Counted from the first letter of the stretch, positions 45,650 to 55,093 are shown. The stretch: 64,000 nt of DNA from Solirubrobacteraceae bacterium (GCA_030447505.1 JAUJOT010000006.1:1-64000), one strand, 5' to 3'. Notes: generated by a model from the sequence alone, not told the origin. Translations and numbers: made by a program.

Positions 45650-47053
45650 GCGGTGCGCGAAGGGCGCTCTCCGCAGAGAAGCCTGATCTGAGCGTGCGAC
45701 GGCGGCACGCCGGCAACAAAGCCACCAGCCGGCTGCGCCGGCCGCCACGAGCACCGGCATGAGCGGCAGGTTGTGCCGCGGCTCGGCGACGAGCGCCGCG
45801 TTGACGACCGTCGTGTAGGCGATCAGCACGGCCACGATGACGAGCAGCGGCTCGCGCCGGATGGCGATACCGATAACCAGGCCCGCGAGCGACGCCAGCA
45901 GAACCGCGAGGTGCAGCACCACGATCGACGTCGGCACCGACGCACGACTTCCGCGGCTCGGCCTGAACCACACGCGCGCGATCTTCGCAGCGGTCATGCG
46001 GGCGTAGGCGACCGGCCGCCCGAGCGCGTAGCGGCGCAGGTTCGCGGCCGCTTCCTGGCGGATCGCCGTCCGGTACGGCACATCCGGGCGCCGCCGCGCA
46101 ACGGCCTGCAGCACCCACTCCGCGCGCAGCTTCTCGTCCGGGACGTTCGACAGCCACGGAAGCCGCGCGCGAGTCTCCGGCCCGAGCTCGCGCTTGAGAC
46201 CGAAGATCGACCCGCTTCCGGGCAGGTATGACGCGACGAACAGCGTCGAGCCGCCGCCGTCGCTGACCGGCACGAAGCGGTTCACCGAGAAGGACGTGTA
46301 GAGGATCCACGGTGCGATCGCCAGCAGCACGCCCGCCGCGAGCAGCAGCGCCGGCTTCGCCGCCGGTCGGCGCTCGCGCCGACGCAGCGCGGCGGTGGCG
46401 GCGGCAACGAAGAACGGCGCGAGCAGAAGATCGGCGCGCACGAGCACGGCCGCGCCGAGCATCGCGCCCGCGATCAGCCACGCCGGTGCATCACCCCGGC
46501 GCCATGCGCGCACGAGCAGCAGCAGCCCGGCGGCCAGGCAGGCGGCGCCCAGCGGCTCGCTGATCTGGCTGGCGGTGGCGTCGATCAGCGGCGGATACAG
46601 CGCGACGACGGACGCCGCGGCGAGTCCGGCAGACGGCCCGGCGACGAGCAGCCCCAGCGCGAAGATGACGACGATGAGGATGACCCCCACCAGCGCCTGG
46701 GCCCACGGAACCGCCGGCAGCACGTATCGGCGCGGTGTCTGGCGGTGGTCGATGGCGTAGGCGATCGCGAACAGGCCCGGCGCGCCCGGCGCCCAATGCA
46801 TCGGCGTCGACATGCGCGGGTCGCCATAGTCATGACGATCGACGAGATTCGTCGCGAGGCGCCCGTAGGCAAGCTCGTCGTGCGACAGGTGCGTCGGCGG
46901 GTCCGCGGCGCGCTCCAGCCGCAGCGCCGCGCCGGCGACGAGCACGAGGACGAGCGCGACGCCGACCCAGGCGTTGAGCCGGTCCCGGTGCAGCCGGAGC
47001 GAGCCGAGCCTGGCGGCTGGGTCAGCGGCTGCGCTTGAAGTAGAGGACCGCAT
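45614..47053 (-). CDS. GT39-like polytopic glycosyltransferase
   Basis: About 479 residues, 10-11 membrane helices. The first loop has THLSHDELAYGRLATNLVDR, with Asp-Glu as in GT39 (catalytic acidic residue), then MHWAPGAPGLFAIAYAI. ATASQISEPLGAACLAAGLL is the second acidic loop. It starts inside the end of the upstream GT39-like gene (32-base overlap), so the two are likely co-translated. The acceptor (polysaccharide, lipid or protein) is unknown. Confidence 0.85.
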   Translation of the reverse strand: MRSSTSSAAADPAARLGSLRLHRDRLNAWVGVALVLVLVAGAALRLERAADPPTHLSHDELAYGRLATNLVDRHDYGDPRMSTPMHWAPGAPGLFAIAYAIDHRQTPRRYVLPAVPWAQALVGVILIVVIFALGLLVAGPSAGLAAASVVALYPPLIDATASQISEPLGAACLAAGLLLLVRAWRRGDAPAWLIAGAMLGAAVLVRADLLLAPFFVAAATAALRRRERRPAAKPALLLAAGVLLAIAPWILYTSFSVNRFVPVSDGGGSTLFVASYLPGSGSIFGLKRELGPETRARLPWLSNVPDEKLRAEWVLQAVARRRPDVPYRTAIRQEAAANLRRYALGRPVAYARMTAAKIARVWFRPSRGSRASVPTSIVVLHLAVLLASLAGLVIGIAIRREPLLVIVAVLIAYTTVVNAALVAEPRHNLPLMPVLVAAGAAGWWLCCRRAAVARSDQASLRRAPFAHRLGGRWSRRRWS

Positions 47054-48602
47054 GGACCGTGGACTTCTTCGAGCGAGCGGTTGGCTTCCACCGCGCGACT
47101 GGTTGCAACGAAGGGTCTGCCGCCAAGCGTTGCAGCCACTGCTGGCTGCGGCGGCGGACAAGCTTCGTCCAGAGCGCGCGCCAGCCGCCCGCACGGGTCA
47201 GCGGGGCGACGACGAGGATCCGCCGCCCGGGCTGCACGGAGGCGATGACGCCGCGCTGGATTCGCGCCGCGTCGGCGGCCTGCAGGCGCTCGCGTGCGTC
47301 GCGCCAATCCATCAGACGCGGATCGCCGACCGGGCCGAGCGTGCTCGCATAGCGCAGGCCGGCGGGCAGATAGTACTTGAGGTTCGGGACCTGCTCGGGC
47401 TGGGTGGAGATCACGAGGTCCCCCGGGCGCAGGCGCTCGGCGAAGCGCGACGTGAGCGTTTCGACGTTGCTCTTGTCGTGAAGCGACGCGACCGATGGCA
47501 TCCCCCACCAGAAGAACGCCACAAGTGCCAGCCCGACGAGCCCGAGCCGGCCGCTCCTGGCAAGCCCCGCGGCCGCCAGCAGCAGCAGCGGGCCCACCAG
47601 CACCGACAGGTAGCGCGTCGCCCACGCGAGGCTGAACTGGCTGTAGACGAACGCGACGGCCGCGGTGCCAGCGGCGAGGACCACCAGCGAGGTGACCAGC
47701 GCGCGGTCGCGTGGCAGCCGGATCGCTGCCAGACCGGCGCCGCCGGCGAGCAGCAGCACCATCGCAGACTTGCCGTCCCCGAGCGTCCGGTACACGGCCT
47801 GCTCGAGGCTCGCCAGTCGCGGGTGCAGCGCCCACGGCGCGCCGGTGTGCTGCGCCTGGGAGAGCAGCGTCGGAAGCCACGGCGCAACGAGCAGCGCCAC
47901 TGCGCCATAGGCCAGCGCGGCGTCGCGCAGCAGCGCCCCCCGGCTGTCGTGCTGCGTCAGCCACAGAAGCAGCGCGACGACGCTTGACAGCGCGAAGAAC
48001 CAGCTCCAGTTGTGCGTGTAGAGCATCGCCGCCAGCCCGAGCGTGAACAGGGGCAGATAGGCGCGGCGCCCGCGGACGAAGGCGTGGACGAACGCGGCGC
48101 TCGTCACCAGTGACAGGAAGGCGAGCAGCGAGTACATCCGCGTCTCCTGCGCGTACGTCGTCAAAAACGGGTTCAGCGCGAACAGCGCCGCCGCGATCCA
48201 GCCGGCGCGCTGCCCGAACAGGCTGTGGGCGGCCCACCACCCAACCGGTATGCAGGCCAGCGCGAACGCCATCGACAGCAGATGCGTCCGCGCCTCGTCG
48301 TCGCCGACGAGCGCGATCCAGACGTGCAGCAACACGTAGTACAACGGCGGCGATCCGTCCTGGCGCAGGACGTGCGGGATGTCTGCCAGCGCATGGGACG
48401 CGATCCCGAGGGACACGCCTTCGTCGATCCAGAACGATGCGCCCAGAGCGCGCGAGCGCAGGTACGCCGACAGCAGCGTCAGCAGCCAGAGCGCGGTCAG
48501 CGTCGCGATCACGCGAGCGGTCGTGCTGAGCGCCGGCAGCCGCGGCAGGACGCGCTCATGGATCCCGCGCGCGGCCCTGCTCACCGGCGCGACGACGTTC
48601 AT
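47022..48602 (-). CDS. GT39-like polytopic glycosyltransferase
   Basis: About 526 residues from the ATG at 48602 (MNVVAPVSRA). The N-terminal helix ends at LRSRALGASFWIDEGVSLGI, with the catalytic-type Asp-Glu, then DIPHVLRQDGSPPLYYVLLH. FLTTYAQETRMYSLLAFLSL is the second family motif (QE-R-Y). C-terminal soluble part about 130 residues. Together with the two neighbouring GT39-like genes it suggests a glycan- or protein-mannosylation region. The ribosome site is weak. Confidence 0.88.
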   Translation of the reverse strand: MNVVAPVSRAARGIHERVLPRLPALSTTARVIATLTALWLLTLLSAYLRSRALGASFWIDEGVSLGIASHALADIPHVLRQDGSPPLYYVLLHVWIALVGDDEARTHLLSMAFALACIPVGWWAAHSLFGQRAGWIAAALFALNPFLTTYAQETRMYSLLAFLSLVTSAAFVHAFVRGRRAYLPLFTLGLAAMLYTHNWSWFFALSSVVALLLWLTQHDSRGALLRDAALAYGAVALLVAPWLPTLLSQAQHTGAPWALHPRLASLEQAVYRTLGDGKSAMVLLLAGGAGLAAIRLPRDRALVTSLVVLAAGTAAVAFVYSQFSLAWATRYLSVLVGPLLLLAAAGLARSGRLGLVGLALVAFFWWGMPSVASLHDKSNVETLTSRFAERLRPGDLVISTQPEQVPNLKYYLPAGLRYASTLGPVGDPRLMDWRDARERLQAADAARIQRGVIASVQPGRRILVVAPLTRAGGWRALWTKLVRRRSQQWLQRLAADPSLQPVARWKPTARSKKSTVHAVLYFKRSR

Positions 48603-48777
48603 GTGGACAAGTCGGAAGTGATCACGAGGGACCGAGGCGCGCCGACGAACCCGCCGCGGAGTCCGCCGAACTTGTGCGGGAGATCCGACCAAGCCGTCGC
48701 TCGAGGATCGTACGGGCTTTCTCGAGATGGGGCATGGTACCGGCGGCCACGCCGCTCGGTCAGCTTCGGACGCGACA

Positions 48778-49725
48778 TCAACGACCAGCGGTCCACGCGT
48801 CGGCCAATTCATGAACGATCTGCACGAGCGCCTCGCAGGCCGGCGAGCGGTACGAGGTCGGCGGGAACGCCAGCTTCACGTGCCGCACGGGAGTCGGCTC
48901 GAGCGGCCGGATCACGATGTCGCTGCGCACGCAGAGCAGCGACAGCTCGGGCAGCAGTGAGAGTCCCTGATCGGCGGCCACCAGCGCCTGGATCGCGTGG
49001 AAGTCAACTGTGTGGTAGCGCGGCTGGAAGCGAGGCTCGAAGCCCTGCAGGCGACACAAGCGGGTGAGCTCGACGCCCCAGGGCGCGCAGTCTCGAGGGC
49101 TGCCGAGGATCACCTCCTCGGCCAGCTGGCCGAGGGCGACGGTCTCGTGGGCGGCGAGCGGATGACCGCTGGGGAGCGCGAGCAGGAAGCGGTCGTCGAA
49201 CAGCGGCTCGTAGACGACGTTCTCCTGCTCTGAGACGACCTCGCCCTGATAGCTGCGCGCCGACGGCCACCCGTCGAGATCGAACATGACGGCGCAGTCG
49301 GTGTTCAGCGCCTCCAGCTCCGGGACGTGCTCGTAGGGCTCGGCGTCTCGGAAGCGCAGCTCGACGCCGGGATGCCGCACGCTGAACAGGCTGACCACCT
49401 GCGCCACGAACGACTCGGTGGCCGTCGGAAACGACCCGAAGCGCAGCTGCCCGCCTTCGCCGCGTGCGATCGCCGCCAGCTCCGCCTGGCCGCGGTCGAG
49501 CTGCTCGAGAGCCACCTGCGTGTGCTCGAGCATGACCTGGCCGGCTTGCGTGAGGCGGGCGCCGCGCGGCCCGCGCTCGAACAGCTGGATCCCCGCCTCC
49601 TGCTCGAGCGCCTTCATCTGCTGCCACACCGCCGACGGCGTGAACGACAGCGCGTTGGCCGCGGCGTTGAAGCTCCCCAGGCGCGCGACCTCGCGCAGCA
49701 TCCGCATTCGTGTTACGTCGAGCAT
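48778..49725 (-). CDS. LysR-family transcriptional regulator
   Basis: 315 residues. N-terminal winged helix (LREVARLGSFNAAANALSFT, PSAVWQQMKALEQEAGIQLF, ERGPRGARLTQAG), then a periplasmic-binding-like effector domain (LRFGSFPTATESFVAQVVSL, LPELSLLCVRSDI). It belongs to a LysR group that begins MLDVTRMRMLREVA. No target gene is obvious: upstream lies the decayed PHA region, downstream the GT39-like genes. Confidence 0.92.
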   Translation of the reverse strand: MLDVTRMRMLREVARLGSFNAAANALSFTPSAVWQQMKALEQEAGIQLFERGPRGARLTQAGQVMLEHTQVALEQLDRGQAELAAIARGEGGQLRFGSFPTATESFVAQVVSLFSVRHPGVELRFRDAEPYEHVPELEALNTDCAVMFDLDGWPSARSYQGEVVSEQENVVYEPLFDDRFLLALPSGHPLAAHETVALGQLAEEVILGSPRDCAPWGVELTRLCRLQGFEPRFQPRYHTVDFHAIQALVAADQGLSLLPELSLLCVRSDIVIRPLEPTPVRHVKLAFPPTSYRSPACEALVQIVHELADAWTAGR

Positions 49726-49882
49726 CTCGTGAGGCTACCGCCGCCGGTCTTGTTAGGTCAGCTTTCGATGGTCGTGAGGAATCGTTCGGATTGCTGCGGC
49801 CAGGGCGGGGGAACACCGGCAGAGCGCGGCGCCTGTCAACCCAGGGGCGCGACGCCGGATCGGTCCACCAGCAGGGGAGGAA

Positions 49883-49990
49883 GTCGCGATCGAAAACCCA
49901 TTCTCGAAGGACGACGCGGACGCAGATGCAGCCGCGCAGCGCATCCGTGAGCTCAACGAGCGCATCATCGAGGCGGAGTTTCTCAAGTAG
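49883..49990 (+). pseudogene. Phasin-like fragment with lost start codon
   Basis: Frame reads ENPFSKDDADADAAAQRIRE then LNERIIEAEFLK and a stop, which resembles the beginning of actinobacterial phasin-like PHA-granule proteins. A near-perfect GGGGAGG lies 8 bases before an ATC codon exactly where ATG is expected (49889). The rest of the protein (about 100 residues) is absent. So both start codon and body are lost. Confidence 0.55.
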
Positions 49991-50016
49991 TCCTTCGGAC
50001 CTGGACCGACTGAGAG

Positions 50017-50538
50017 ATGCCCGGCCAGGGCGACGCGCACGTCGTCCAGGACGCCGAAGCCGACCTCGCGCGTTCGATGGAGCGCGCGGTGGCGAGCGAA
50101 GGCTTCGCCGAGCTTCTGGCGCGCGTCGTCGAGAACCTTGTCGCGCTGCATCGCATCACTTCGAGCGCGTTGGACCTCGTGGTGCGCAACCTGCGACTCG
50201 CCGGACGGCAGGATCTGACCCGGCTCGGTCGGCAGGTCGGCCGCGCCGAGGACAAGCTCGAGCGGGTGCTGCAGGAGGTTCAGACGCTGCAGCAGCCACA
50301 GCAGCCACAGCAGCCACGGCCCGCGGCTGGCGCAATGCTCGCAACGCGCCGTGCGGCAGTGGGCGGTGCCGCGATCACGGCGCTGGTCGTCGCCGCCGCG
50401 TTGCTCGTGCTCAATCCGCCGTCGCTTGGAGGTATCGAGGAGCTCGCCGCGGTCTGCGTCGGCGCGCTTGCGCTGGTCTTGACGACCGCCTGGCTGACGC
50501 TCGTCTTCGCGTGCCGGTCCCAGAGCGAGTCGAGGTGA
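50017..50538 (+). CDS. PHA-granule/synthase-associated helical protein with C-terminal membrane hairpin
   Basis: 173 residues. Residues 1-90 are helical and resemble PhaR/phasin-type partners of PHA synthases (ERAVASEGFAELLARVVENL, VRNLRLAGRQDLTRLGRQVG, EDKLERVLQEVQTL). A QPQQPQQP linker from a 9-base repeat follows. Then two hydrophobic helices occur (GGAAITALVVAAALLVLNPP, LAAVCVGALALVLTTAWLTL). A membrane tail is unusual for such proteins. The stop overlaps the start of the phaC remnant (GTGA), confirming the old operon. Whether it is still made is unknown. Confidence 0.6.
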   Translation: MPGQGDAHVVQDAEADLARSMERAVASEGFAELLARVVENLVALHRITSSALDLVVRNLRLAGRQDLTRLGRQVGRAEDKLERVLQEVQTLQQPQQPQQPRPAAGAMLATRRAAVGGAAITALVVAAALLVLNPPSLGGIEELAAVCVGALALVLTTAWLTLVFACRSQSESR

Positions 50539-51225
50539 CGCGCGTGCCGGTCACCGCGGCGCTTGAGTTCGCGAACATCCTGCTCACCCGGGACGACGCG
50601 CGGATCGGTACGACGCCCGGGGACGTGGTGTGGGCGCATCGCACGACGCTGTATCGGTATCGCAGCGAGCGTCGGCGCCACGCGCTGCCGGTGCTCCTGG
50701 TCTTCGCGCTGATCAACCGCCCGGAGATATTCGACCTGCGGCCGGGCAAAGTCGTTCGTGCAGTTCCTGCTCGACGAGGGCTTTGACGTGTTCCTGCTGG
50801 ACTGGGGGTCGTCCGGCGACGAAGACGCCGACGTCGGGCTGGACGACTACGTCTGCGACTGGCTGCCGTGGGGATCCGCGAGACCCTGCGCGCCGCCGGC
50901 CAGCCGCAGCTCACGCTCGTCGGATGGCGCATCGGCGGCGTGCTCTGCGCGATGCACGCCGCGCTGGCCGCGGACCAGCGCGTGCGCAACCTCGCGCTGC
51001 TCACGACACCGGTCGATACAGACGGCTCGCTGTATGCGCACTGGCTGCGGCGTGACTCCTACGACGTCGACGCGGTCACCGAAGGGCTGCCCGCGATGCC
51101 CGGCGCCTGGATCGACGTCGCCAACAAGATGATGAAACCGGTTACGAACTTCTGGACCACCTACCGGCAGCTCTGGGACGACGTGCAGAAGTCGTCGTTG
51201 TCGTCGACGATGAAGCGCTGGCTGC
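50535..51225 (+). pseudogene. phaC: Decayed class III-like PHA synthase
   Basis: Pieces in three frames: TTPGDVVWAHRTTLYRYRSE then VLLVFALINRPEIFDLRPG; FVQFLLDEGFDVFLLDWGSS and DDYVCDWLPWG; IRETLRAAGQPQLTLVGWRI. One inserted base at about 50748 and a second shift near 50868 break the frame. The lipase-like box that should hold the catalytic Cys (GxCxGG) reads GWRIGG, so Cys is now Arg. It ends about 51225, before the C-terminal Asp/His part. Polymer synthesis from this copy is lost. Confidence 0.8.
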
Positions 51226-51745
51226 GCGCTCGTCGATGCCGTGCTCGACGGCGAACAGCCGCCCGTCGGGGTGAAAGGCCGTGCCGTAGGGGTTGCGCAG
51301 TCCCCAGGCCACGAGCTCGAGGTCGGAGCCGTCGGACATCGTGCTGGCGGGGCGCAACTTCGAGTATCCCGACGTCTTCGGCAACCCGGCCGAAAGGGTC
51401 ACAAGCGGCGCCTACGTGCCGTTCGGCACCGAGACGACCGCGGGCCAGGTGGTCAAGGGCGACGTCAGGGTCAGCGGCTCGATCCTGTGCTGCAACCCCG
51501 CAGTTCGGTCCCGACGGGGCGCTCTACGTCGTCGACTGGGGCGTCGTCAAGATCGCCCCCGAGGTCGGCGGGATCCGGATGAAGCCCGGGACCGGAGCCC
51601 TGTGGCGCATCCGCCGCACGGAGGGCGAACCCGGCGACCGGCCGCCGAAGCCCACCCGCGTCCCGCTCTACGGTTTGATGTTCGGCGCGCCCGCCGCCGC
51701 CGCGACCGCGATCGCCCTCGCCGTGTGGCGCAGGCGACGCTCATG
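51225..51745. pseudogene. Scrambled sorbosone/glucose-dehydrogenase-like gene
   Basis: Three pieces of one soluble-quinoprotein (GSDH-type) gene lie out of order. Minus strand, about 51225-51330: LELVAWGLRNPYGTAFHPDG then RLFAVEHGIDER. Plus strand, about 51335-51500: NFEYPDVFGNPAERVTSGAY. Plus strand, about 51505-51745: FGPDGALYVVDWGVVKIAPE, ending in a C-terminal membrane helix and RRRRS. The middle piece is inverted. It directly abuts the phaC remnant. Confidence 0.65.
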
Positions 51746-51787
51746 AGATCGAGGTCCCGCACTCGGTCCAACTGGCATGCTGAGCGG

Positions 51788-52236
51788 ATGCGGTCGGCCA
51801 CCGCGATCAAGGGCGCTGTCGCCGGAGCAGCCGGCGTCTGGGCGATGGACCGGGTGCGCTGGCCGCTCTACCGCCGTGAGGACCAGCAGGCCGTCGCGCA
51901 GGAGAGCGCCGCCCGCGTCGGTGCGCTGGACGTCGCCCACGCGATGGCGAACAAGCTCGCGGGCCTCGCCGCCATCAAGCTGCAGCCGAGGCAGCCGCAC
52001 CCGCTGGGGCTCGTGGCCCATTACGCCCTCGGCGTCGTCCCCGGTGCCGCCTACGCCGCACTTCGACCCCGCGTACCGCGATCGGCAGCGGGCCACGGAT
52101 TCGCCTACGGCTTCGCACTGTTCGTCATCAACGACGAGATCGCCGCGCCCCTGATCGGGATCGCATCAGGCCCGCGCGCATACCCATCGGCGCCGTCACC
52201 GATCTCGTCCTCGACGCCCTCGACAGTCGAAGATAA
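51788..52236 (+). pseudogene. DUF1440-like membrane protein with 3-prime deletion
   Basis: Starts MRSATAIKGAVAGAAGVWAM and continues through HYALGVVPGAAYAALRPRVP and GFAYGFALFVINDEIAAPLI, typical of small YagU/DUF1440 membrane proteins. After GIASGPRAYP the frame shifts, and the original end (IGAVTDLVLDALDSRR, stop at 52236) is found in another frame. The segment usually joining them is missing, so a short internal deletion has occurred. A product with an altered tail could still be made. Confidence 0.6.
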
Positions 52237-52432
52237 GTTGCTACCGGCGGCTGAGCGCGCGCGCGGCGCGACCAGGGGTCGACTGTATAACCGAGCGAAA
52301 ACGGCGGGCGCGTGGGATCTGCCTTCGCGTCGGTGCGTTGCTTGGGGAACGCGCCGACACGTGAACATCAGACGATCCGGGCGCAGCGCGGACGGGCGCA
52401 GGTCGGACAGCACGCGAGCGGCGGGGGCTGAC

Positions 52433-52731
52433 TTGGTAAGCGATAGCGGGCGCGACGTGTCGCGCGCGCAGGACTTGATCGATGTTGGCGAGCTGAAGAT
52501 CAGCTCACGGCGTGACGCGCACACCCACACGATCGGCCTCGTCGGAGAGCTTGACCTCGCCACCATCGACGGCGTGCACCGCGAGCTCGCGGGCGTCGAG
52601 GCCACAGACGCATCCGCGATCATCATTGATTTGTCGGGCAACGACCGCTTCTCGCTGCTGCGCGGCCCGGCCGCGGTACAGCGCGTCTTTGAGCTATCGG
52701 CATCCAGCAGCTGCTGCCGTTCGGCGACTGA
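52433..52731 (+). pseudogene. STAS-domain anti-anti-sigma factor lacking its phospho-serine segment
   Basis: Frame reads HTIGLVGELDLATIDGVHRE then TDASAIIIDLSG, typical of STAS anti-sigma-factor antagonists. It then jumps to NDRFSLLRGPAAVQRVFEL, skipping the DSTG-type loop and helix that carries the phosphorylated Ser. After one more frameshift comes IGIQQLLPFGD and the stop. The regulatory site is therefore deleted. The start is probably TTG 52433. Confidence 0.7.
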
Positions 52732-53227
52732 CCCACGACAGGCACCCGGCCGCCGCCGGCGTCGCACGTCAGAAGCTGGTGGCTGCGCCATCTTCGCTCG
52801 TCGACGCCTGGATTGGGCTCGCAGCGCCAGATAACGCTGCGAGAAGCGCGCCGCTTATCGCTGAAGATCACAGCTCGCCCCCGCGACGTCACGCTCGTGG
52901 CATCCCGATAGAGGTGTCTAACGACGGCTTTCGGATGAACCGGCCGAGTTTCAGGACTCGACTGACGACGGACACCTGCACGCTGGGGGCGTGCGAGGCG
53001 CGATGGGCGGCCGGAGGACGCGGGGGCGGCGACGGCGGGGCCGGAGAGGATGCCGGGTCGCAGGACCGCCGAGGACACCGGGGTGAGCACGCCCGAAGGG
53101 CGGATGCCGGCGGAACGCCGGGCGCGAAGATGCGGGACGCCGGAGAATGCGGGCCGGCAGCGCGGGCGGGCACCAACGCGCGGACCCGAGCGCGCGGGCG
53201 CCCGGAACGCCTGACGATGCGTGTCGC
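52732..53227. other. Non-coding, GC-extreme region
   Basis: About 500 bases without convincing coding on either strand. Bases 52990-53200 are extremely purine/G rich on the plus strand with many GGACGCCGG-like repeats; they look like decayed sequence or a G-rich repeat tract rather than a gene. Confidence 0.5.
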
Positions 53228-53647
53228 TTAGCGGGCGATAAGCGAGGCGTCGGCGGTGCCGACGGCGACGAGGATCAGCACGATTCCCATGAGCAGCGCC
53301 CACATCGCAACCCGGTCCGGGCGCGCGCCGACGCGCTCGATCGGACGCCGCGGCGGACGGCGGCGGTCGAGCTCCACGCTGCGCGGAACGACGGGAGCCG
53401 CCACCGTGCGGCCGCGGATCTCGACCGTACGACGGGCCGGGATCGCCGTTCCCTTGGTGTGCTGGCCGCGCCGGACGGCAGCGGCCGGACGAGTGACCTC
53501 CGCCTCGACGTGCTGGCGCTCACGCGATACGCGCCGCGCGGCGAGATCGGCGTGATCAGCGCGGCGCCGCGCCTCGTCGGTGCGCTCGTAGGCGTCGCGG
53601 AGATGTTCGACGTCGGCCCACCATGCGCGTGCCTCGGTGTGTGCCAT
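53228..53647 (-). CDS. Small Arg-rich protein with C-terminal membrane helix
   Basis: 139 residues. The first 100 residues are polar and Arg rich with helical Ala/Arg/Glu stretches (EHLRDAYERTDEARRRADHA, RVSRERQHVEAEV). A proline-rich linker PPRRPIERVGARPDRVAMWA precedes one C-terminal helix (LLMGIVLILVAVGTADA). The pattern R-P-D-R-x-A-M-W-A before the helix is one I associate with small Thermoleophilia membrane proteins of unknown role. Likely a tail-anchored membrane protein. Confidence 0.65.
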   Translation of the reverse strand: MAHTEARAWWADVEHLRDAYERTDEARRRADHADLAARRVSRERQHVEAEVTRPAAAVRRGQHTKGTAIPARRTVEIRGRTVAAPVVPRSVELDRRRPPRRPIERVGARPDRVAMWALLMGIVLILVAVGTADASLIAR

Positions 53648-53847
53648 GCGGTTTCAGGCCTCTTTCCTTTGAGTGCCTACGGGGTTAGCTGACGGACTCG
53701 CGCTGAAAGAGCTGCGCTACGCCGCGACCGGCCGGCGATTCGCCCCAGTGTGTGGTTCCCCCGCTCCCCGAGCCCTGCGGACCCCGGGATTCGGCGATCT
53801 GACGGCGGCATCGTAGCAGCGATGGATTTCCCTGCATAGTTGCAGTC

Positions 53848-54678
53848 TTATGCAAACTGCGGACAGAACCGCGCCCGCAGGTTCTGCGTTTCTCGGCGGC
53901 GCGATCGGCGGCCCCCGGGGGGGCCGGGCATCCCGAAACCACACCCAACGTGTGGAGCGCTGTACCAGTGCGTCGCCCGCAAACCGTGTCCATGCCGCGC
54001 TTGACGCGTGCGCGAAGGGCGAGCAGGGCGAAGCCGATGGGCAGCGGGCCGAGGATCGCGTCGTACGATCTGGACGCGTTCGCCGCGCGCCGCCGCGTCA
54101 ATCGCGACGGCGCGCGGTCGGGGCCACTCAGCCGCTTCGCGGGCGGCGCCGCGCCGCTCCGCCGGCGGCATGCGGTGGTTGCCGCGAAACACGTCGTCCG
54201 GGTCGTACGTGGCGTCGGTGCGGATGTGGCGCCCGTCGGCGAGGACGAGTTCGATCGCGGTCGCGCTGTTGGCCTGCAGGCCGTAGCGGCGCGCGAGCCA
54301 GCCCATGCCACCGCCGAGCGAGTAGCCGGCGATGCCGACGTCAGGTGACGAGCCGTGCAGGCCGGCCACGCCGTGTTCGGAGAGCAGGGGCGCGACGCGC
54401 TCCCACTTGACGCCGGCGCCGACGCGGACGCGGTGCGCCCGCGGGTCGATCGAGACGTCCTGCCGGTTGCGCACGTCGACGAGCAGCGCGTCGTCGAGCG
54501 CGCCGTTCGCGCTGACGTTGTGGCCGGTCGCCTGCGGCGCGACCCGCAGGCCGTGGTCGCGGGCGTAGCGGAGCGCGGCTACGACCTCGCGGGCGTCGCG
54601 CGGATACGCGACGCCGCTCGGGCGCAGCTCGACGGCGGTGTTGAAGGAGAAGGCGGAGTCTGTGGTGATGGAGAGCAT
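53848..54678 (-). pseudogene. Internally deleted berberine-bridge-type FAD oxidase
   Basis: Residues 1-156 match the FAD-binding (PCMH) domain: RVAPQATGHNVSANGALDDA, EHGVAGLHGSSPDVGIAGYS, LGGGMGWLARRYGLQANSAT. At ADGRHIRTDAT the sequence jumps to YDPDDVFRGNHRMPPAE, normally the very C-terminal BBE motif. About 250 residues are missing. The remainder of the frame is noise. The N-terminal 40 residues are also lost, where it meets the LuxR remnant at about 54680. Confidence 0.7.
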
Positions 54679-54686
54679 GCTGAGAG

Positions 54687-54900
54687 GCCTACGGCCTCAC
54701 CCCGCGCGAGGTGGAGATCACCCGCCTCATCGCCCGCGGCCTCGGGACGTCGCAGATCGCAGCGAAGCTCTTCCTGTCTCCACACACCGTCCGCGATCAC
54801 GTCAAGACGGTGCTCGAGAAGGTCGGCGTCTCCAGCCGCGGCGAGCTCGTCGCGAAGGCTCTTCGCCGACCACTACGCGCCGCCGCCGCACGTCGCCTGA
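54687..54900 (+). pseudogene. LuxR-type HTH C-terminal remnant
   Basis: Reads AYGLTPREVEITRLIARGLG then TSQIAAKLFLSPHTVRDHVK and VLEKVGVSSRGELVAK, a complete LuxR helix-turn-helix. One extra base then shifts the last residues (LFADHYAPPPHVA with stop at 54898). Everything upstream of the HTH (sensor or receiver part) is missing; it abuts the FAD-oxidase remnant head to head. Confidence 0.7.
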
Positions 54901-55039
54901 CGCGCCCCAAGAACGCCGAGCGTACCGCGCCCCTCGCGCGAGCCGATTGCGCTTCGCGCGACAGGCGAGCGTCTGCCGTGGGTGTCTGGACACGCGCAGA
55001 CGCCTGCTCGGGACGAGAAGCCGGCGGCCGATACGGCCG

Positions 55040-55093
55040 GTCGGCCGTCACCGGTCAGGCGCAAGCGTCGGCCGTCACCGGTCAGGCGCAAGC
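55040..55093. repeat. Perfect 27-bp tandem duplication
   Basis: Two exact copies of a 27-base unit starting GTCGGCCGTCACCGGTCAGG, back to back, in the gap between the LuxR remnant and the cytochrome gene. No gene is affected. It is a second case in this window of a fresh tandem duplication. Confidence 0.9.

Noticed and set aside
50281-50320. CAGCAGCCA repeats as a possible regulatory or CRISPR-like repeat
   Set aside because: Only about three and a half 9-base units in frame coding QPQ; a linker, not an array.
52889-53176. 95-residue minus-strand Pro/Ser/Arg frame
   Set aside because: Composition is that of antisense G-rich repeats; no start signal.
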